The notes: generated by a model not told the origin, from the letters alone. A DNA stretch of 64,000 nucleotides from Paractinoplanes maris (GCF_023544465.1 NZ_JALPVL010000003.1:434001-498000), one strand, 5' to 3'; positions 33,329 through 45,400 are shown, counted from the stretch's first letter. Numbers and translations are program-made.

Positions 33329-34199
33329 GGCGGCCTCCGAAGAATCCTTGCGGCCGGATGGCCAGCGTGGCGAACAGCGCCACGTAGAACACGGTCTGGG
33401 CCCAGGTGGCGCCCATCGGGATCTGCAGCAGGCTCTGGGCCAGCCCGAGCAGCAGCGCGGCCGCGGCGGCACCGGCGACACTGCCCAGGCCGCCGACCAC
33501 GATGATGGCCATCAGCGGGCCGATCCAGTGCCAGTGCAGGGACGGATAGATCGTGGTGTCGAGCGACAGCGCGGTGCCGCCCACGGCGGCGGTGGCCAGG
33601 CCCAGACCGAAGCCGAAGCCGGCCGTCCGCTCGGTGTCGATGCCGACCAGGCGGGCCGCGTCGCGGTGCTGGATCGTGGCTCGCAGCGCCCAGCCGAACT
33701 GGGTGCGCTTCATCAGCACGTACAGCCCGGCCAGCGAGACCGCGGCCAGCCCGAACGCGATCAGCTTGACCACGGCCACCCGCGCCCCGAAGAGCTCGAG
33801 ACTGGCCGTGCCGTAGCTGAGCTGGATGCGCCGCTGGGTGCCCGAGAACGCGTACCCCAGCAGCCCTTCGATCATGAGGGCGATCGCGAAGGTGATCAGC
33901 ACCGACATCATCGTCAGCGTGACCGGGCGCAACCGGGAGAGCAGGCCTCGTTGCAGCAGCACTCCCGCGGCGAAGAACAGCGGCACGGTCACCACCATCG
34001 ACAGCAGCGGGTCGATGCCCAGCTCGGTGCTGGTCCACCAGGCCAGGTAGGCGGCCAGGATGAGGAACGCCGAGTGGGCGATCATCACCACCCGCATGAT
34101 GCCGAAGTAGAGGGTCAGCCCCGCGGCGAGCAGGGCGTACAGCCCGCCGAGGAGCAGACCGAGGATGATGCTCTGGAAGAGCAGCGCGCCGGAGGGCAT
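33312..34199 (-). CDS. livH: Branched-chain-type ABC permease, LivH-like
   Basis: 295 residues, about eight helices. GLLLGGLYALLAAGLTLYFG at the start and the EAA-like loop GWALRATIQHRDAARLVGID are diagnostic of LivH. Starts seven bases after the stop of the binding protein. Together with LivM it forms the membrane channel. Confidence 0.93.
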   Translation of the reverse strand: MPSGALLFQSIILGLLLGGLYALLAAGLTLYFGIMRVVMIAHSAFLILAAYLAWWTSTELGIDPLLSMVVTVPLFFAAGVLLQRGLLSRLRPVTLTMMSVLITFAIALMIEGLLGYAFSGTQRRIQLSYGTASLELFGARVAVVKLIAFGLAAVSLAGLYVLMKRTQFGWALRATIQHRDAARLVGIDTERTAGFGFGLGLATAAVGGTALSLDTTIYPSLHWHWIGPLMAIIVVGGLGSVAGAAAAALLLGLAQSLLQIPMGATWAQTVFYVALFATLAIRPQGFFGGRLAQRF

Positions 34200-34206
34200 C
34201 GGCTGA

Positions 34207-35424
34207 TCACCAGGCCGGCTTCGGGTAGACCAGGTCGGCCTCCTTGGCCTCGGCCGGCAGCACGATCTTGATGTCGTTGCCGACCCACTGCTGGATCATG
34301 TGGGCGCCCTGCGGCTTGCCGGTGGCATCCCAGCTCAGCGGGCCGACCACGGTCTCCACCTGGTTGCCGTGCAGCCAGTCGATCAGCTTCTGCTGGCACT
34401 CCCCCTGCTCGGCGCAGCCCGCGGCCTCGACCGCCGCCGCGACGACCTGGCCGGTCGTGTAGCCGTTGGCCTGGTCCTCCTCGGGCGCCTTGCCGAACTG
34501 GGCGGTGAACTTCTCGACGAACTCCTTGTTGCTCGGGTACGGCGCGTCCTGGCTGTAGCCCGTGGGCGACAGGATGCCCGCGGTCTTGTTGCCGATCGCC
34601 TTGGCGAACTCGGGGCTGGTCGGCGCGGTGGAGAACGCGGCCAGCTTGGGCTGATAGTTCAGCTGTTGCAGGGCCACGATGAGGTTGACGCCGTCCTGAT
34701 ATTGCGAGCCGCCGACCACCATGTCGGGCTTGGCCGACGCGATCTTGGCCGCGATGCTGCCGAAGTCGGTCGTGTTGGGCGGATACACCTCGTCGACCAC
34801 GGTCTTGACGCCGCCCGCTTCGAGCTTCTTCTTCAACCCGTACGCCGTGCCCTGCGCGAACGGGTCGTCCATGGCCGCGTAGGCCACGGTCGTGGGCTTC
34901 TGGCCGGCGGGCAGCGCGAGCAGGTATTCGGCCAGGTGGTTGTAGTGGTCGTCGGCCACCGCCGGGGCCGCGTAGAACAGGTTCTTGAAGCCCTGGTTGA
35001 ACACCTCGGCGGCGGCACCGGCGGGCTCGACGAAGAGCATGTTGTATTCCTGCGCGACCCGGGCCGACGGCACCACGAGCCGGGTGGAGAACGGGCCGAC
35101 GACCAGGTCGACCTGGTCGCTGCCGATGAGCTGCTCGTAGTCGGCGACGACCCGGTCGGCGTTCGACTGGTCGTCCAGGATCTTGAGTTCGACCTGGCGG
35201 CCGAGCAGGCCACCCTTGTCGTTGGTCGTCTTGGCCCAGGCCTCGTAGCCCTCCTGGACACCCTTGCCGGGCTCGGAGAAGTCGCCGGTCAGGGGCAGGG
35301 AGATGCCCACGACGATCGGATCGTCCGAGCTCTGCCCCTCCTCGTCGCCCCCGCCGCAGGCGGCGAGAAGAAGTGTGGCGCTGAGCGCGACGGCCCAGGT
35401 TGTACGTCTGGCGGGTGAACGCAT
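34207..35424 (-). CDS. livK: Branched-chain-type ABC substrate-binding lipoprotein, LivK-like
   Basis: 405 residues. ATG at 35424 with AAGGAG eight bases upstream. Lipoprotein signal with LLAAC lipobox, then a Gly/Asp/Ser linker. Periplasmic-binding type 1 fold: IVVGISLPLTGDFSEPGKGV, LLGRQVELKILDDQSNADR, LVVGPFSTRLVVPSARV and VDEVYPPNTTDFGS. The residues contacting the alpha-amino/carboxyl group in LivJ-type proteins cannot be judged with certainty. First gene of a probable seven-gene operon controlled from the LacI-type palindrome just upstream. Confidence 0.93.
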   Translation of the reverse strand: MRSPARRTTWAVALSATLLLAACGGGDEEGQSSDDPIVVGISLPLTGDFSEPGKGVQEGYEAWAKTTNDKGGLLGRQVELKILDDQSNADRVVADYEQLIGSDQVDLVVGPFSTRLVVPSARVAQEYNMLFVEPAGAAAEVFNQGFKNLFYAAPAVADDHYNHLAEYLLALPAGQKPTTVAYAAMDDPFAQGTAYGLKKKLEAGGVKTVVDEVYPPNTTDFGSIAAKIASAKPDMVVGGSQYQDGVNLIVALQQLNYQPKLAAFSTAPTSPEFAKAIGNKTAGILSPTGYSQDAPYPSNKEFVEKFTAQFGKAPEEDQANGYTTGQVVAAAVEAAGCAEQGECQQKLIDWLHGNQVETVVGPLSWDATGKPQGAHMIQQWVGNDIKIVLPAEAKEADLVYPKPAW

Positions 35425-35445
35425 CGAAGAGGCTCCTTTGCCGGG

Positions 35446-35473
35446 ACGTAAGCGCTTGCGAAAGCGCTTACGT
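35446..35473. promoter_or_regulatory. LacI-type operator, perfect 12-bp-arm inverted repeat
   Basis: ACGTAAGCGCTT at 35446-35457 and its exact reverse complement at 35462-35473, separated by GCGA. Each arm contains the palindrome AAGCGCTT with central CG, the core of LacI/GalR-family operators, so the site may bind two dimers or be read as one. It covers the start region of the livK promoter and lies between livK and a LacI-type regulator gene. Confidence 0.85.
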
Positions 35474-35503
35474 AGCCTAAAGTGATCGATGCGTGACTTG
35501 CAA
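35474..35503 (-). promoter_or_regulatory. Probable livK promoter
   Basis: On the minus strand TTGCAA (35503-35498) and TAGGCT (35479-35474) are separated by 18 bases; the operator begins directly downstream and would cover the initiation site, a repression geometry. Confidence 0.5.
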
Positions 35504-35586
35504 CACCCCGGAAATAATTTGCAGTAATACCGGCGATCCCCCGGCCTGGTGATCACGTCCCGCGACGACTCGTGGAGAGTGGACGC

Positions 35587-36618
35587 ATGCCCAAGCCCGG
35601 TGTGAGGTTGCGCCTCGTCGACATCGCCGAGCGCGCCGGTGTCTCGCTGGCCACCGCGTCGCGCGCGCTGGCCGGACGGGATGGGGTCAGCGAGGAGGTG
35701 GCCGCGCGCATCCGGCGGATCTCCGAGGAGATGGGGTATGTCGCCAACCCGTACGCCCGTACCCTGGCCGGCGGGGCGAGCTCGACCGTCGGCCTGGTCG
35801 TGCATCAGGTGGACGACCCGTATTTCTCCGAGATCGCCGGCGGCGTCATCCGGGTGGCCGACGAGCAGGGGCTGCTCGTGCAGATCTGCCACTCCGGGCG
35901 CGACCCCGAGCACGAGCTGCGCCAGATCCGGCACCTGATCAACCAGCGGGTGCGGATCATCATCGTGGCCGGCTCGGGCTTCGCCGACACGCGGCACGAG
36001 ACGGCGGCCCGCGAGGAGCTGTCCGGCTTCGTGCGCGGTGGCGGGCGGGTCGCGGTGATCGGCCGGCACACGCTGGGCGTCGACGCGGTGCTGCCCGACA
36101 ACGAGGCCGGCGGCCGGGCGCTGGGCCGGCACCTGCTGGAGCTGGGTCACCGCGAGATAGCGATCGCCTCGGGCTCGGCCGAGCTCAACACGGTCGTCGA
36201 CCGCATGGCCGGCGTGGCGGCGGCGCTGCGCGAGGCGGGCCGGTCGATCACCGGCCTGCCGATCGTCCACACCGACTTCACCCGGGACGGCGGGGTGGCC
36301 GCCACCGAGCGGATCCTGCGGGAGCATCCCTCGACGACGGCGATCATCGCGCTGAACGACGCGATGGCCATCGGAGTGCTCTCGACACTGCGCGCCCACG
36401 GCGTACCCGTGCCGGAACGGATCTCGGTGGTGGGCTTCGACGATGTCTCGGTGGCGGCCGACCTCGCGCCCAGCCTCACCACCGTCCGGCTGCCGATGAC
36501 GGACATGGGCAAGATGGCGCTGGCCCTCGCCCTGCGGCCCCCGGCGGCGCGACCGCGGCGCCGCTCGACCGGGCACACGCTGGTGGTCCGCGACTCGACC
36601 GGCCCGGCGCCGCACTGA
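35587..36618 (+). CDS. LacI/GalR-family transcriptional regulator
   Basis: 343 residues from ATG 35587 (a GTG at 35572 is in frame). DNA-binding headpiece: LRLVDIAERAGVSLATASRA, with hinge helix about 50-62 (NPYARTLAGG). Effector domain of PBP type 1: TVGLVVHQVDDPYFSEIAGG, VAVIGRHTLGVDAVLPDNEA, IIALNDAMAIGVL and SVVGFDDVSVAADLAPSLTT. Effectors of the family are usually sugars or nucleosides. Divergent from livK with the perfect inverted repeat in between, so it most likely represses that operon and itself. Confidence 0.93.
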   Translation: MPKPGVRLRLVDIAERAGVSLATASRALAGRDGVSEEVAARIRRISEEMGYVANPYARTLAGGASSTVGLVVHQVDDPYFSEIAGGVIRVADEQGLLVQICHSGRDPEHELRQIRHLINQRVRIIIVAGSGFADTRHETAAREELSGFVRGGGRVAVIGRHTLGVDAVLPDNEAGGRALGRHLLELGHREIAIASGSAELNTVVDRMAGVAAALREAGRSITGLPIVHTDFTRDGGVAATERILREHPSTTAIIALNDAMAIGVLSTLRAHGVPVPERISVVGFDDVSVAADLAPSLTTVRLPMTDMGKMALALALRPPAARPRRRSTGHTLVVRDSTGPAPH

Positions 36619-36699
36619 CGCTCCAGCGGCGCCGCAGCCCGGCCGGGCGCGGACGCCGGACGGCGCCGGAGCCACCCGGGCCCCGGCGCCGCTGCCGCG

Positions 36700-37557
36700 T
36701 CAGCCGAAGTTGCGGCGGCCGCTCTCGTCGGGCAGGTCGGCCTCGATCTGCTCCTTGCGGACCTCGCCGCCGACCGTCTCCTCGTCGCGGACGGTCTCCT
36801 TGCCGAGACGGACGCGCTCGACCGGCACCGTCTCCTTCTCGACCGTCGGCCGCTCGGCGCGCAGGGTCACCTCGTGCTCGGCCTCGGTGATGTCCGGGCC
36901 ACCGAGTGCGGCGCCCCGGTTGGCGTCGGTGATCGGCTCCCGCTCGAGGCGGGCTTCCTCCCGCGCGACCGGAACCCGGACCTGCTGCTCCTCGGTCACC
37001 ACATACTTGCGCAGGCGCGCCCGGCCGGTCTGCTCGACCTTGGTGTCGACGTTGAGCCGCTCCTCCGAGCGGGTCATGGCGTCGTCACCGGCCGAAGTCC
37101 GGCCCTCGGCGTACGAGGTGCCGGAACCGGCCGTGCGGCCCTCGGCGTACGACGTGCCGGAGCCGGCGGTGCGGCCGCCTGCGTAAGAGGTGTCGGAGTA
37201 CGAGCTGTCGGAGTAGCCGGCGGTGCCGCTCCCGGCGGTGTCCCAGCTCAGGCCGTAGTACTGGTAGAGCTTCTCGACGTCCTCGCCCTGCAGAGGTTCG
37301 TCGTGCGACGCGTCGATGTTCGGCGCGTCCTTGACGGTGGACTTGTCGAACGGCACGACCAGGCGGTCGTCGCGCAGGTCGGCGTTCTCCAGCGGCACCA
37401 GCGACTCGTTGAGACCGAAGAGACCGGTCTTGACGCTGGCCCACGCGGGACGGCCGCGGCCGTCGTCCCACACCTGACCGACGCTGCCGATCTTGTCGCC
37501 GTCGTTGTCGTAGACGTCGGTGCCGTGCAGGCGGTTGGCGTGCTCGAGGGTGATCAT
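36700..37557 (-). CDS. PRC-barrel and DUF2382 stress-related protein
   Basis: 285 residues. ATG with GGAGGAGG nine bases upstream. PRC-barrel at 1-75 (ANRLHGTDVYDNDGDKIGSV, WASVKTGLFG, LVPLENADLRDD). A Gly/Ser/Thr/Tyr linker at about 105-160 holds two copies of TAGSGTSYAEGR. DUF2382 (YsnF/AvaK type) at 165-275: ERLNVDTKVEQTGRARLRKY, VPVAREEARLEREPI, VPVERVRLGKETV. Bacillus YsnF is a general stress protein, and the divergent catalase has a sigma-B-like promoter, so a stress role is plausible. Confidence 0.9.
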   Translation of the reverse strand: MITLEHANRLHGTDVYDNDGDKIGSVGQVWDDGRGRPAWASVKTGLFGLNESLVPLENADLRDDRLVVPFDKSTVKDAPNIDASHDEPLQGEDVEKLYQYYGLSWDTAGSGTAGYSDSSYSDTSYAGGRTAGSGTSYAEGRTAGSGTSYAEGRTSAGDDAMTRSEERLNVDTKVEQTGRARLRKYVVTEEQQVRVPVAREEARLEREPITDANRGAALGGPDITEAEHEVTLRAERPTVEKETVPVERVRLGKETVRDEETVGGEVRKEQIEADLPDESGRRNFG

Positions 37558-37735
37558 AGGGGGCCTCCTCCTTGCTGGTTTGCGTCTGCCCAGGACCTAC
37601 CCGGCTCGTTCGGCCCCATGCCGCCGACCCGATGAAAACCGAGTCATTCACCCTCTCCCGTTTGAGCTTGGCCTCGGCGGGCACCCGTGGCCCCGACGGG
37701 CCACCCGCGACTGGGATAATTTCCGATCTTCACCG

Positions 37736-37760
37736 GTTTGTCATGATCTTTCGCGGGTAG
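37736..37760 (+). promoter_or_regulatory. Sigma-B/SigH-type promoter of the catalase gene
   Basis: GTTTG (37736-37740) and GGGTAG (37755-37760) with a 14-base spacer match the actinobacterial general-stress consensus GTTT-N14-16-GGGTAT/C. The catalase ATG follows 38 bases downstream. Confidence 0.6.
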
Positions 37761-37798
37761 CTCTCACCGGCACCACAAACCACGAGGAGCTCCGACTG

Positions 37799-40054
<2,256 letters not shown>

Positions 40055-40064
40055 CCCGGCCACC

Positions 40065-40099
40065 AGGGCCACCCGTCGCTCGACGCGGCGGGTGGCCCT
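40065..40099 (+). terminator. Hairpin terminator of katE
   Basis: An 11-bp perfect stem AGGGCCACCCG (40065-40075) with 40089-40099 and a 13-base GC-rich loop, 11 bases after the catalase stop. Confidence 0.75.
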
Positions 40100-40214
40100 T
40101 CGCCGTCCCGGCGACCGCGGGCCGGCCTCCCGTCCTCCGACACGGCACTCCATGGTGGACGGTTGGCCGCGGTTGAGTACGGGTATGGCGGGCGGGATGA
40201 GGCGAGGTGATGGC

Positions 40215-40784
40215 GTGACCGAAGCGGATGAGCCGTCTGCACTGCGGCGAACGGCGCAACGGCGTACGAAGCGACGTCTCCTTGTCGTGGCTGCCGTCGT
40301 GGCCGGCTCCGCGGCCATCGGCGCCGGCGGGTTCGACTGGGGCGAGAAGTCTCCCTCGCCCACGGCATCGAGGCTGCTGATCGCGGCCGGCGTCGCCCTG
40401 GTGCTGGCCGGAATCCTGGGGCTCATCTGGGCCGTGCAGAAACGGGTCAGGAACGCGCCCATGATGGTCGGGGCGGACAGAGCCACTCAGCGGGCCGTCC
40501 GGGCCGCCCTCCGCCGCGGACACGCCACTGATCCGAACGTCGATGCCCTGGCCCGGGACCTGATCGAGCGATCCCCCACACCGCGCTGGTTGCCGTACCT
40601 ATACCTGGCGTTCGCGGCGTTCTTCCTGGCGCTGCTGTTCCTGGGCGACCGCGACGCCGAGGACGTGATCCGCACGGTGATCTGCGTGCTCATGTCTCTC
40701 ACAGTGGCCGGCGCCTTCTGGCTGCACCTGCGCCGCTTACGCAACTACCGCGGCCTGACCCACACCACCCCGCGATCTGACTGA
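40215..40784 (+). CDS. Hypothetical membrane protein with a TTA codon
   Basis: 189 residues from GTG 40215 (GAGGTG six bases upstream; ATG 40185 or 40197 are alternatives). Basic N-terminus (RRTAQRRTKRRLL), then two pairs of helices: about 28-48 and 58-80, and 130-150 and 158-178, separated by a cytoplasmic Arg/Asp-rich loop. No family recognised. A rare TTA leucine codon at 40737-40739, near the C-terminus, could tie it to bldA-type late expression. Convergent with another orphan membrane gene. Confidence 0.7.
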   Translation: MTEADEPSALRRTAQRRTKRRLLVVAAVVAGSAAIGAGGFDWGEKSPSPTASRLLIAAGVALVLAGILGLIWAVQKRVRNAPMMVGADRATQRAVRAALRRGHATDPNVDALARDLIERSPTPRWLPYLYLAFAAFFLALLFLGDRDAEDVIRTVICVLMSLTVAGAFWLHLRRLRNYRGLTHTTPRSD

Positions 40785-40802
40785 CCGTGGTTGCAACCAC
40801 GG
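40785..40802. terminator. 18-bp perfect palindrome between convergent genes
   Basis: CCGTGGTTGCAACCACGG begins immediately after the stop codon of the upstream gene. As RNA it could form a short 7-bp hairpin with four-base loop; as DNA it could be a binding site. Terminator is the simpler reading. Confidence 0.4.
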
Positions 40803-40833
40803 GTTGAGTCGCACGGTCAAGGTGGGAAGGGAT

Positions 40834-41403
40834 TCAGGTCTCGCCCGCTTCCGATGTCGGACCCGTCCAGAGGAACGAGTCGCTGCGCACCCTCCAGACA
40901 AGCCGTGACGAGGACGCCGCAAGCACGGCACCGGCGGCCCAGCAGAGCCAGAGCATGGTCGCCGTGGACGAGCCGTTCAAGGCCGCCAAGTAAGGCACGG
41001 ACCCCACCAGAGCCAGGATGCTGATTCCGGGGAACGTTATGAAGAGCGGGTTGAGCGCCCGATAGCGCCGCGGATTGGCCCGGTGCGCCTTCAGCCAATG
41101 CTCCCAGCCGAGCCCCCCGCGCACTCGCGCGCTGAGCTTGGTGCGGATGTAGGTGCCAATGCTCTGGCACGCATAACTGTGCGAGACATGCCGCCCGGCA
41201 AGCATGTATGTAATAAGTGGCAGGATAAGGAGAGCAGCCGATCTTCCCGCGCCCGACAGCGCCAAACTGAAAAGAGCACCGGCTGCCGTCAGCTGCAGAG
41301 ACAGCAGCCCCTGCTGAATGTTCTGCCGCGCCACGATCTCGGCCCTGAGCGCAGTGAATTCCGCCAAGGCCGACTCGTGCTCGGGACTCACTTGTTCCGG
41401 CAT
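40834..41403 (-). CDS. Orphan membrane protein with atypical codon use
   Basis: 189 residues from ATG 41403 with AGGGGGAG directly upstream; an upstream extension to 41445 lacks a ribosome site. An N-terminal helix rich in Glu/Gln (HESALAEFTALRAEIVARQN), then helices at about 37-55, 57-75, 125-145 and 150-170. The loop has SYACQSIGTYIRTKL and a basic AHRANPRRYRALN. Codons such as CTT, ATT, ACA and CCA in a row (the LPLITYM segment) are rare in the surrounding genes, and the 5' flank is AT-richer. Together this suggests acquisition from a lower-GC source. No family recognised. Confidence 0.7.
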   Translation of the reverse strand: MPEQVSPEHESALAEFTALRAEIVARQNIQQGLLSLQLTAAGALFSLALSGAGRSAALLILPLITYMLAGRHVSHSYACQSIGTYIRTKLSARVRGGLGWEHWLKAHRANPRRYRALNPLFITFPGISILALVGSVPYLAALNGSSTATMLWLCWAAGAVLAASSSRLVWRVRSDSFLWTGPTSEAGET

Positions 41404-41570
41404 ACTCCCCCTAAGCCGAGATCGGACTCGAGGAACACGTAACACTGTTTCGATCGTTACAGCGAATGGTCCGAAACGATTCTTTCTGTCGCCAACAAGA
41501 CGTTCTTCAACAATTCACGCTTCCGGATTATCGACAGGGATTCCGTTTGTTGTTAGGGCGCCGGCCGTTC

Positions 41571-42269
41571 CTACCTGGATGGAGTTGTCCAGCGTCCCCG
41601 TCTGGTCTCCTGGGCCAGGGCCCGCTCCAGCTCGGCCTGGAAGTGGTCGAGCTCCCAGTCGACCGCGCCCAGGCGTTGGACGTGCGGGGTCATCATCTGG
41701 CAGTCGACGAAGTGGAAGTCCCAGGCCTTCAGCTGGTCGAGCAGGGTGAGCAGCGCGACCTTGGAGGCCTCGGACTCCAGCCGGAACATCGACTCGCCGA
41801 AGAAGGCCGCGCCCAGGGAGACGCCGTAGAGGCCGCCGACGAGGCGGTCGCCGTTCCACGCCTCGACCGAGTGAGCGAAACCGAGCTCGTGCAGGCGGAT
41901 GTAGCCCCGCACCATCGCCGGCGTGATCCAGGTGCCGTTGTCGTGCCTCGGCACGGTGGCGCAGGCCGCGATCACGTCGGCGAAGGCCCGGTCGTAGGTC
42001 ATCGTGAACGGTGCGCGGCGCATGGTCTTGCGGGCGCTGCGGCTCACTGAGATGTGGCCGGGGATCAGGACCGTCCGCGGGCTGGGGCAGAACCACGGGA
42101 GCAGCGGCGTGCGCTTGCTGGGCCAGGGAAAGATGCCGTTGGCGTACGCGACCAGGAGCCGCTCGGGGCTGAGGTCGCCACCCACCGCGAGCAACCCGTC
42201 GTCGTCCGCCTGCGAGACGGGCGGGAACCCGAGGGCCTGGCGCGCCCGGCGCAGCTCGAGCCCGATCAC
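41571..42269 (-). CDS. aat: Leucyl/phenylalanyl-tRNA-protein transferase
   Basis: About 232 residues from GTG 42269; ATG codons at 42348 and 42365 would add 26-32 residues that do not resemble the family. Conserved Aat blocks in order: GLLAVGGDLSPERLLVAYAN, GIFPWPS, LPWFCPSPRTVL, TWITPAMVRGYIRLHELGFA, HSVEAWNGDRLVGGLYGVSL, GESMF and FVDCQ. Transfers Leu or Phe from tRNA to N-terminal Lys/Arg, creating N-degrons for ClpS/ClpAP. Divergent from the GH2 gene. Confidence 0.95.
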   Translation of the reverse strand: MIGLELRRARQALGFPPVSQADDDGLLAVGGDLSPERLLVAYANGIFPWPSKRTPLLPWFCPSPRTVLIPGHISVSRSARKTMRRAPFTMTYDRAFADVIAACATVPRHDNGTWITPAMVRGYIRLHELGFAHSVEAWNGDRLVGGLYGVSLGAAFFGESMFRLESEASKVALLTLLDQLKAWDFHFVDCQMMTPHVQRLGAVDWELDHFQAELERALAQETRRGRWTTPSR

Positions 42270-42417
42270 ACCGGGAGCGTACCCGGAGAAGCGAGCGGGT
42301 CCTTCCGGGCACACTCGGGTTCGCGAAAATGTCGGTACCTGTTTCATTCTGTTGACATCACGCATGTAAATGCCTGAATGTGGTCGCAACGCGTTGTTGA
42401 TCGAAGGGAAACACTCG

Positions 42418-45400
42418 GTGCAACGATCTCCCCTGCGACCTCTCCTTCTGGCTGTCCTCCTCGTCCTCTCCGTCCTCGTGGCGCCCGCGAGCGCCGCGTC
42501 CGCCGCGTCCGTCCACGGTCTCAAGGGTGAGTACTTCCGCATGTCGGCGCCCGGCGCGCGCGACTTCGCGGAGCTCGGCGGGGTCGTGCTCGACCCGGCC
42601 ATCGACCTGCCCGGCCTGGCCGGCACGTTCGAGTCCCTGACCGGCCGCACCGAGCACACGACGGCCCGCTGGACCGGCAAGCTCACCGCGCCGGCCACCG
42701 GCGACTACACGTTCTCGATGATCGGCGACAACGGCTTCCGCTTCTTCCTGGACGACCAGCCGGTGATCGACCACTGGGTCGGCGACTGGGACGTCGAGCA
42801 GAACAGTGCGCCGGTGCACCTGGTCGCGGGCGAGGCCCATACCGTACGGATCGAGATGTTCCAGGATGTCGGCGGCGCGAACCTCTTCCTGCGCTGGGCC
42901 GGCGCCGGGATCGCCAAGCAGCTCGTGCCCGAGTCGGCGTTCACCCCGCCGGACGGCTTCCAGGTGTTCCCGGTCGCCTTCACCGTCGACCGGACCGGTA
43001 CGACGCTGACCGCGGACTTCGACGCCCCGGTGACCGCCCTCGGGCAGTTCGCCACGACGACGAAGGTCGAGGTGGACACCACCCCGTTCCCGATCACCTC
43101 GGCGCGGCGGGACGGCCGCAGGATCGTGCTCAAGCTGGGCGCGACCGTGCAGAAGAACCAGCGGGTGCGGGTCAACTACGACGGCACCGGCGGCCTGGTC
43201 GTCGGCGGCGAGACGGTCCCGCAGGTCATCCGCTCGGCGACCAACAACTCCACGCACCGGCTGACCACGCCGTGGGGCGACAAGGTCGACAAGCAGCGTC
43301 CCCTGCCCGAATATCCGCGCCCTCAACTCGTCCGCAAAGAGTGGCTCAACCTCAACGGGCCGTGGGAGTTCGCCGGAGCCGAAGCGGGCGAGCAGCCGGT
43401 CTTCGGCCGGGCCCTCGGCGAGCGGATCACCGTGCCGTTCCCGGTCGAGTCGCAGCTGTCCGGCATCGAGCGGCGCGAGGACCACATGTTCTACCGCAAG
43501 CTCGTCACCGTGCCGGGTGGCTGGCGGAACAAGCGGATCAAGCTGAATTTCGGGGCGGTCGACTACCAGGCCACGGTCTGGGTCAACGGCACGCTGGTCG
43601 CCGAGCACACCGGCGGCTACAACGCCTTCACGGCCGACATCACCGACGCGCTCAAGAAGACCGGCCGGCAGGAGATCGTCGTCGCGGTCACCGATGTCAC
43701 CGGCCCCGACCAGCCCAAGGGCAAGCAGTCGCTGAACCCGGGCGGCATCGTCTACGAGCCGTCGTCGGGCATCTGGCAGACCGTCTGGATGGAGCCGGTT
43801 GCCGCGGGGGCCATCGACGAGGTCGTCGTCACGCCCACGCTGACCTCGGCCACCATCCAGGTCCGGTCGTCGGCCACCGCGACCGCGACGATCGTGGCGC
43901 GGGACAGGAAGGGCAAGAAGGTCGGCGAGGTCCGCGGAGCGACCAACACCGACCTGCGGCTGACGGTCAGCAATCCCCGGCTGTGGAGCCCGGACGATCC
44001 GTACCTTTATGACCTGGACGTCAAGCTGGGCACCGATTCCGTGCGGAGCTACTTCGGCCTGCGCACGGTCGCCGTCCAGACCGTCGGCGGTTTCCCCAAG
44101 CTGGTTCTGAACGGCAAGCCGATCTTCTCGCTGGCCACCCTGGACCAGGGTTTCTGGCCGGACGGCCTCTACACCCAGCCCAGCGACGCGGCGCTCAAGT
44201 TCGACCTGGTCGAGACCAAGAAGCTCGGCTTCAACGCGGTCCGCAAGCACATCAAGGTGGAATCGGCCCGCTGGTACCGGCACGCCGACGAGCTCGGCCT
44301 GCTGGTCTGGCAGGACTTCGTCTCGGCCGACATCACCGGCCCGGCCGGCCAGGAGGCGTTCCTGAGCCAGGGCCGCGAGATGATGAGGCAGCACCACAGC
44401 TACCCGTCGATCATCGGCTGGATCGTCTTCAACGAGGGCTGGGGCGAGTGGGACCGCGCCGCCACCGGGCGGATCGCCGACGAGACCAAGGCGCTCGATG
44501 AGTCCCGCATCCTCAACGCTCACAGCGGCGTCAACTGCTGCTCCTCCAAGGGCGACAGCGGCCGGGGCGACGTGATCGACCACCACGACTACGTCAACAA
44601 CGACCCGCCCTACCCGGACGCCACCCGCATCGCGATGGACGGCGAGCACGGCGGCTTCACCCTGCGCACTCCGGGGCACATGTGGCCCGGCCCGCCGGCC
44701 GCCATCTACAGCGGTGTCGCCGACAAGGCCGCGCTGACCGCCAAGTATGTCGACAACACCGACCGGTTCTACCGGGAAGCGGCGGGCGCGGAGCTGTCCG
44801 GCTCGGTCTACACGCAGATCACCGACCTGGAGACCGAGCTCAACGGCCTCTGGACCTACGACCGGCGGCAGATCAAGGTCAACCCCGCTCCCGTACGGGC
44901 CATCAACGCGGCCGTCATCAAGGCCGGGGCCACCGCCGCGGCGGACGCGACCTTCCCCGGCCGCGGCGACTGGAATCTGAACGAGGGCAGCGGCACCACC
45001 GCCCGCGACAGCAGCGGGGGCGCCTCGCTGGGGCTGACCGGAAACACGTCGTGGGTGGACGGTGTCGACGGCTCGGCCCTGAGGTTCGACGGTGACGGCG
45101 ACGCGGCCGGCACCGCGGCGCCGGTCCTCGACACCACCAAGGACTACACGGTTTCCGCGTGGGCCTCGCTCGACAAGCTGCCCGGCAACTACGCCACCGT
45201 CCTCAGCCAGGACGGCCGGGCCCGCGAGAACCCGTTCTATCTCCAGTACGGCCAGGGTGCTTTCGCCTTCAGTACGCCGGGCGGCAACCGGGCCCGGCTG
45301 GAGCTCACGCCCGAGCTGAACCGCTGGTACCACCTGGCCGGCGTCCGCGACCACGCCACCGGCGAGGTCCGGTTGTTCGTCGACGGCAAGCGGGTGGCCA

